The notes beneath the pieces were generated by a model. It worked only from the letters and a program-made list of their open reading frames with translations, did no database searches and was not told the origin of the DNA. The translations under genes were made by a program, and so were the position numbers. A stretch of 33,189 nucleotides of DNA from Acidimicrobiales bacterium (GTDB taxonomy: Bacteria > Actinomycetota > Acidimicrobiia > Acidimicrobiales > RAAP-2). Positions within the stretch are counted from its first letter, which is position 1, and the number at the start of each line of letters is the position of its first letter. The stretch lies in assembly GCA_015478655.1 (NCBI GenBank), contig JADMIJ010000047.1, positions 1-33,189 of the forward strand. The letters run 5' to 3'. Positions 30,022 to 33,189 of this stretch are shown piece after piece.

Positions 30022-31238
30022 CGTGTGTGCCTCTCGTTAAGTCGCCGGGCCCCACCGGGGCCCTGGGTTAGATGATCGGGTGACGGGCTAGGAACGCCTC
30101 GTAGGAGCCGCGGCGTATCCGGATGCAACGGGGTCCGAGGTGGTAGGAGTCGAGCTGTCCACTGGCCAGCCACCGGCGAACGGTCCTCTCGGTGCGCCCG
30201 GTCTGCCGAACGATTGTGGTCACGTCGAGATCGTCTGGGTGGTAGTCCATCTGTCTCCCTGTCTTTTGTCATGACTGCTTCCGGCAAATAAAGATTCGGT
30301 TGACTTTCGCCGACACTTCCATTATATTTCATCGTGGTAGAAAGTCCCTGGTCACAGGCACTTTGACCCCCTACCACTGGCACCTTTCTCGCGTTCGGCA
30401 ACGTCTTGTCGACCTCGCCGAGCGAGAGCGCCAACTTGCCTCGTCGCCGTCGAAGGAACGCGTCGTATCGATCGTCCCATGGCTTGCCGGAGCGCTGCCA
30501 GGCCCGCTCGCAGAATCGACAAACCTGGTCCTGACGGAAGTTGTCGGGGTTCTCCCGGAGGCACACGAGGCAGCGGAGGAACACGCCGTGATCGTCGTCC
30601 TCCGGGTGTATGCGCCTCGGGTCAAGGCGCCGGTTGTAGGCGCTCGCTCCGTTAACCGTCGGCAGTTGCGCCGATCGGGTTTGCCACGGATAGCGGGCTC
30701 GCTCCGTCCGCCCTCGGATAATCCACGACGGCGTTTTGCGCATAGGCGGCTCGTAATAGTCGCCGATGGCCTTGCTAATGCCCTCCCGGTCTTTCAGGGC
30801 ATCCCACTTGCCAAGCAGCTCGGCAGGGCCCCGTGGTCGATGCCACGGACTCCTATTCGTTTCCGCTGGCATCCTGTCTGTCCGGCCGCACTCGTCGCAC
30901 TCGTAGCGAGCGCTGATGGGGCCGCTTCCACCGCACCAGATGCACCCATCGGGATACCTGCCAGCAGCGGCGGGCTTAGGACTCCGGTCGATGTCGACGG
31001 AGGCGTACGGCCACAGGTCGACCACGGGGTCTTCCCAGTTTCGCGGTTCGCAGTCCCCGCACCGCGGCCAGTCCGGCCACTCTGGCGTTTTGAAAGGTTG
31101 CCCGCATGCCGTGCACGATCGGACATGCATCCGTCGCGGGACGGTCATCCGCCATGCGGTGATCTGTTGCCGTGTCGGCGTGTCGTCGGTGTCGTCTGGC
31201 GAGTTGCCCGGTAGCCGGGTTTGCCCCACATCGTTCAT
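30018..31238 (-). CDS. Multi-zinc-ribbon protein with unusual overlapping C-terminal frame
   Basis: A 406-codon frame from ATG 31238. The first 275 or so residues look genuine and carry three cysteine modules: CTACGQPF...CGDC, CIWCGG...CDECG and CLVCLRE...CRFCERAW. The last 130 residues pass through a promoter-like AT-rich stretch and then the whole HTH gene in another phase, where they become Arg/Pro-rich. Yet the stop overlaps the SSB-like start by ATGA, as in the neighbouring gene pairs. Either the long product is real and the region codes twice, or the native stop was lost. Function unknown; zinc ribbons suggest DNA or protein binding. Confidence 0.6.
   Translation of the reverse strand: MNDVGQTRLPGNSPDDTDDTPTRQQITAWRMTVPRRMHVRSCTACGQPFKTPEWPDWPRCGDCEPRNWEDPVVDLWPYASVDIDRSPKPAAAGRYPDGCIWCGGSGPISARYECDECGRTDRMPAETNRSPWHRPRGPAELLGKWDALKDREGISKAIGDYYEPPMRKTPSWIIRGRTERARYPWQTRSAQLPTVNGASAYNRRLDPRRIHPEDDDHGVFLRCLVCLRENPDNFRQDQVCRFCERAWQRSGKPWDDRYDAFLRRRRGKLALSLGEVDKTLPNARKVPVVGGQSACDQGLSTTMKYNGSVGESQPNLYLPEAVMTKDRETDGLPPRRSRRDHNRSADRAHREDRSPVAGQWTARLLPPRTPLHPDTPRLLRGVPSPSPDHLTQGPGGARRLNERHTR
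30068..30250 (-). CDS. Small HTH DNA-binding protein (60 aa)
   Basis: A 60-residue protein: MDYHPDDLDVTTIVRQTGRT, then ERTVRRWLASGQLDSYHLGP and RCIRIRRGSYEAFLARHPI. This is a MerR/HTH_17-type fold as in excisionases and small regulators. ATG 30250 has GGGAG 5 nt upstream. It lies wholly inside a larger open frame in another phase (30018-31238). The perfect -10 TATAAT at 30321-30326 points to it. Confidence 0.8.
   Translation of the reverse strand: MDYHPDDLDVTTIVRQTGRTERTVRRWLASGQLDSYHLGPRCIRIRRGSYEAFLARHPII
30300..30354. promoter_or_regulatory. Overlapping opposed promoters plus TGACCAGGG motif
   Basis: On plus: TTGACT (30300-30305), a 17-bp spacer, TATATT (30323-30328). On minus: a perfect -10 TATAAT (30321-30326) without a good -35; instead TGACCAGGG (30354-30346) covers the -35 position. 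The minus promoter would drive the HTH-SSB-RepA genes, perhaps with an activator. The plus promoter would make RNA antisense to the zinc-finger gene. Confidence 0.5.
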
Positions 31239-31315
31239 CGGTCATCCCTGCGTTGCCGCTTCTGATTGCTACGCGGACCCGTCATGGGCCGCGTGTTTGG
31301 GTTGTCGGGTGGGCC

Positions 31316-31846
31316 CTAATGAGCGCTGTTAGGCGTACCGGGATGAGACGCTTCGGGCGCCACGCCGTCGTCGCCGTGGACGAACGTTCTATCGAACAGC
31401 TCGGCGATGGTGGCCGGCTCGCGTGCGTTCGTCGGCGGCGCTTTCTGCCCGGACAGGTGTTCGTCGAATAGGGCAGTCGTCGAGTCGAGGTCCGCCCGCA
31501 GGTCACCTATTGCTTGATCTAGCCGGCGCTTCAAACCGTCGATCTCGGCGACACGCCCGTTCAGCGCCTCCAACGTCGAGCCAAATAATAGTTGCCTACC
31601 CTTGCGGCGCAGGAGGGCGTCGACGCCTTCCGGCCGAACCGTGTGCGTGAGGATTCCGAAATCGGCCAGGGCCGCGTGCATCCGGATTTGAGCATCGCTA
31701 AGTCGATCGCTCCCGCGCTTTAGTTCGAGGGCGTATCCCTGCTGCCCTCCGGGCGTGAACACAAGGAAATCAGGCCAACCGTTTCGGAGAACCGTGCATC
31801 CTCGTCTCACAAGGGCATCGTGAACCGATTGCTCGAAGGCGTTCAT
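31316..31846 (-). CDS. VRR-NUC-like PD-(D/E)xK nuclease
   Basis: A 176-residue protein. The N-terminal 75 residues carry the nuclease signature: GWPDFLVFTPGG (PD), ALELKRGSDRLSDAQ (ExK) and IRMHAALADFGILTHTV, fitting the VRR-NUC fold. Residues about 95-125 form a coiled coil (LNGRVAEIDGLKRRLDQAIG) and the tail is low-complexity. ATG 31846 overlaps the stop of the terminal HTH gene by ATGA. Such nucleases in phages are linked to DNA repair or branched-DNA processing. Confidence 0.75.
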   Translation of the reverse strand: MNAFEQSVHDALVRRGCTVLRNGWPDFLVFTPGGQQGYALELKRGSDRLSDAQIRMHAALADFGILTHTVRPEGVDALLRRKGRQLLFGSTLEALNGRVAEIDGLKRRLDQAIGDLRADLDSTTALFDEHLSGQKAPPTNAREPATIAELFDRTFVHGDDGVAPEASHPGTPNSAH

Positions 31847-32064
31847 GCCGCGTCGCCGGTCTGTGCTGGCAACTCCCCCAGCATCCGGCGTAGCGGTGCC
31901 ACGGGGACGACAAGACGCGCGCCGAGGGCAATGGTAGGGATCTGGCCGGACGAAGCGGCCGAGTAGGCGCTATTGCGGCACAGGCCGAGAATGGCCCCGG
32001 CTACCGGGACGGTGACGGTGGTTTGGGACCGCCAGTCGGCGGGGATTGAGTCAAGGGACGGCAT
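31843..32064 (-). CDS. Xis-like HTH protein at the right end
   Basis: A 73-residue protein with TVTVPVAGAILGLCRNSAYS, then AASSGQIPTIALGARLVVPV and APLRRMLGELPAQ. The pattern A-x-x-LG-x-x-RNSAY-x-AAxxGxIPTIxLGxRxxVP is that of actinobacterial HTH_17 excisionase-like proteins. It is the first gene of the leftward operon, next to attR, and may be Xis or the early regulator. The 423 bp to its right (32065-32487) hold no supported gene. Confidence 0.8.
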   Translation of the reverse strand: MPSLDSIPADWRSQTTVTVPVAGAILGLCRNSAYSAASSGQIPTIALGARLVVPVAPLRRMLGELPAQTGDAA

Positions 32065-32343
32065 CGGAGTGTGGACCTCTCGGAGTCAGGGTGCCCCAAA
32101 TGAAGGCACGGTTTCTGAACTCCGGGTGGTCATTTTCGCGAACCGCGCGCTCGGCGACATTGCGCCTCGCACGCGAGCGATCCTCCCGGCCGTATCACGA
32201 CGGAGTGATGATCCCTCACCACCAAGCCCGGATTCTGTACTCGGCCACTGTCCGATCAGGTTCGGTTCGTCAGCGCCTATATGGGTCCGGGTGCCGTACT
32301 GCAAAATCCAACCTACCGTCGGCCGCGGCGGTAGGCAAGCAGG

Positions 32344-32383
32344 TTGGGTCACATTGGGTCACATCCCAACACACAACCCAACA
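32344..32383. repeat. Integrase arm-type repeats near attR
   Basis: Two tandem copies of TTGGGTCACA (32344-32353, 32354-32363) are followed by ATCCCAACA (32363-32371) and AACCCAACA (32375-32383). ATCCCAACA also occurs twice next to attL (19166, 19177). A repeated word at both element ends, about 35-55 bp and 105-145 bp from the cores, fits arm sites of a lambda-type integrase. Confidence 0.55.
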
Positions 32384-32487
32384 ACGCTCCCGGTCGGTTT
32401 GGTTCGGAATGAACTCAACCCCTGGCCAACGTCTATACGGTGGTTTGGGATGGTATTGGATAGTCCCAGGTCAGACGTGTACGCCGC

Positions 32488-32528
32488 GATTATGAGTCCC
32501 CTGCTCTGACCACTGAGCTACTGCCCCC
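32488..32528. repeat. attR: 41-bp remnant of tRNA 5' half
   Basis: Identical to 19092-19132. Only the 5' half of the tRNA is here (D-arm to anticodon loop); the left neighbour is element sequence, so this copy cannot make a tRNA. It marks the right element boundary. Confidence 0.93.
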
Positions 32529-32962
32529 TGGTTGGTGGTGTTCACCTCGTGCCTATTGTCTTTGCGTTGCTGCTGCCTGCTCTTGACCCAGGAGACAGGA
32601 GTGGCCATCACGACCAGCCGACATGAGGTCGGCGGGTGTCGTCGCGGTCACCACGAGGTGCGAGCGTACAACTCCGCCACCGGCGGCGGGCCACCGTGGC
32701 TTGGCGACGTCCCGATGTGGGGCCGCGCTGGGCATCAGGAGGACCCGCCCACGGTCTCACGGGGTACCCGGATCCTATCGACATCCCTCGTCCGTGCCTT
32801 GGGACCGGAGCCGGTGCAGCAGGTTCTGTACTGGAGACCGCCTCCGTAAGTGACAATCTCGTCGACCCATTCAGACAGATGAAGACGAGGGTGGCGACCG
32901 GGTCGTAGGTGGGCTGACCGGTCGTGGCGGCGACGGTGGTGGGCCGATCCGGAGCGCTCCAC
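32529..32962. other. 434-bp chromosomal flank without supported gene
   Basis: In the uninterrupted chromosome this sequence would lie directly upstream of the tRNA and should contain its original promoter. On the minus strand only a weak GACAAT-like -10 is seen about 30 bp from the tRNA half. Open frames on both strands here have no convincing start or family. Confidence 0.4.
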
Positions 32963-33124
32963 TCAGACGTGGTGGGGCGGCCGCTCCCGGTTCTGACGTT
33001 CGGACCAGCAACGGTCGCAGGCTTCGCAGAAGGGCATCCCGCCCGAGCCAGAGGGGTCCGTGGGTGCATGCGATCCCGGATGACCACAGCGGGCACAGCC
33101 AGTCGATGGCGTCGTGGTTGCCAT
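32963..33124 (-). CDS. Small zinc-ribbon protein (53 aa)
   Basis: A 53-codon gene starts at ATG 33124, with AGGAGG 7 nt upstream. The product MATTTPSTGCARCGHPGSHA... has CARCG (10-14) and CEACDRC (33-39), a zinc ribbon, and ends ERPPHHV. It is chromosomal, outside the element. Family unknown. Confidence 0.65.
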   Translation of the reverse strand: MATTTPSTGCARCGHPGSHAPTDPSGSGGMPFCEACDRCWSERQNRERPPHHV

Positions 33125-33189
33125 ACTGACTCCTCCTAGGTGGCTGGTGTCTTATGGGGTGAAGGTTCCGCTGACCAGCGGCTGAGGAG

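Larger units (their letters stand above)
19092..32528. mobile_element. 13.4-kb integrated capsid-encoding satellite/prophage-like element
   Basis: The element is bounded by a perfect 41-bp direct repeat (19092-19132 and 32488-32528) that corresponds to the tRNA 5' half. A tyrosine integrase sits just inside the left end and an Xis-like HTH gene sits inside the right end. Inside are packaging genes (HNH, TerS, TerL), an HK97-type capsid, and a replication module with iterons. Portal, protease, connector, tail, holin and lysin genes are not seen, and the intergenic space is too small to hide them. This composition supports a phage satellite or phiRv-like element rather than an autonomous phage. 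Confidence 0.9.

Noticed and set aside
32608-33096. 162-codon minus frame at the right flank
   Set aside because: It is the wrong phase of the better supported 53-aa zinc-ribbon gene and has no ribosome binding site.
33169-33182. CCGCTGACCAGCGG palindrome at the window end as terminator or operator
   Set aside because: A 6-bp stem with a 2-base loop at the very edge of the window, with no context to support a role.

Overview
The window is GC-rich DNA with frequent GTG/TTG starts, many 4-nt ATGA/GTGA gene overlaps and leaderless-looking promoters. Its gene families are typical of Actinomycetota: Replic_Relax, large serine recombinase, LLM flavin oxidoreductase, and an ECF sigma factor paired with a membrane protein. 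A class such as Acidimicrobiia is plausible, but the sequence alone does not prove it.

Region A (1-8307) is accessory chromosome. It holds a conserved actinobacterial hypothetical gene, then an ECF sigma factor translationally coupled to a membrane-anchored protein with an Asp-box propeller. After a stretch with few genes comes a compact recombination island. The island has a replication-relaxation protein, a zinc-ribbon protein, a small coupled ORF, and a large serine recombinase whose last codons run antisense through a tRNA-Val(TAC) gene.

Region B (8264-19055) is ordinary chromosome: tRNA-Val, an inositol-monophosphatase-like enzyme, a coupled hypothetical/lipoprotein pair, an OafA-type acyltransferase with an SGNH domain, an MFS transporter and an aldehyde dehydrogenase. 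These are followed by a DUF7064-like protein and a leftward operon of a small hypothetical, an LLM oxidoreductase and a SnoaL-like protein, plus one more hypothetical. It ends at a tRNA(CAT), probably tRNA-Ile2.

Region C (19092-32528) is the notable part: a 13.4-kb integrated element bounded by a perfect 41-bp direct repeat made of the 5' half of that tRNA. From left to right it carries a tyrosine integrase, an unusual tRNA-Ser-like gene, an HTH switch gene with three 18-bp operators, and one candidate virion protein. Next come an HK97-fold major capsid protein, terminase large and small subunits and an HNH nuclease. A chain of tiny coupled zinc-ribbon and hypothetical genes follows, then an iteron-type origin beside a RepA-like AAA ATPase, an SSB-like protein, an HTH gene nested inside a zinc-finger ORF, a VRR-NUC-like nuclease, and a terminal HTH (Xis-like) gene. 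No portal, prohead protease, connector, tail or lysis gene is visible. The gene set fits a capsid- and packaging-encoding phage satellite, comparable in size and style to the mycobacterial phiRv1/phiRv2 elements and to capsid-forming PICIs, rather than a complete prophage. Several of its genes are below 60 codons and are supported mainly by ATGA overlaps and good ribosome binding sites.

Region D (32529-33189) is the chromosomal flank that originally lay upstream of the tRNA. Only a 53-residue zinc-ribbon gene is supportable there.
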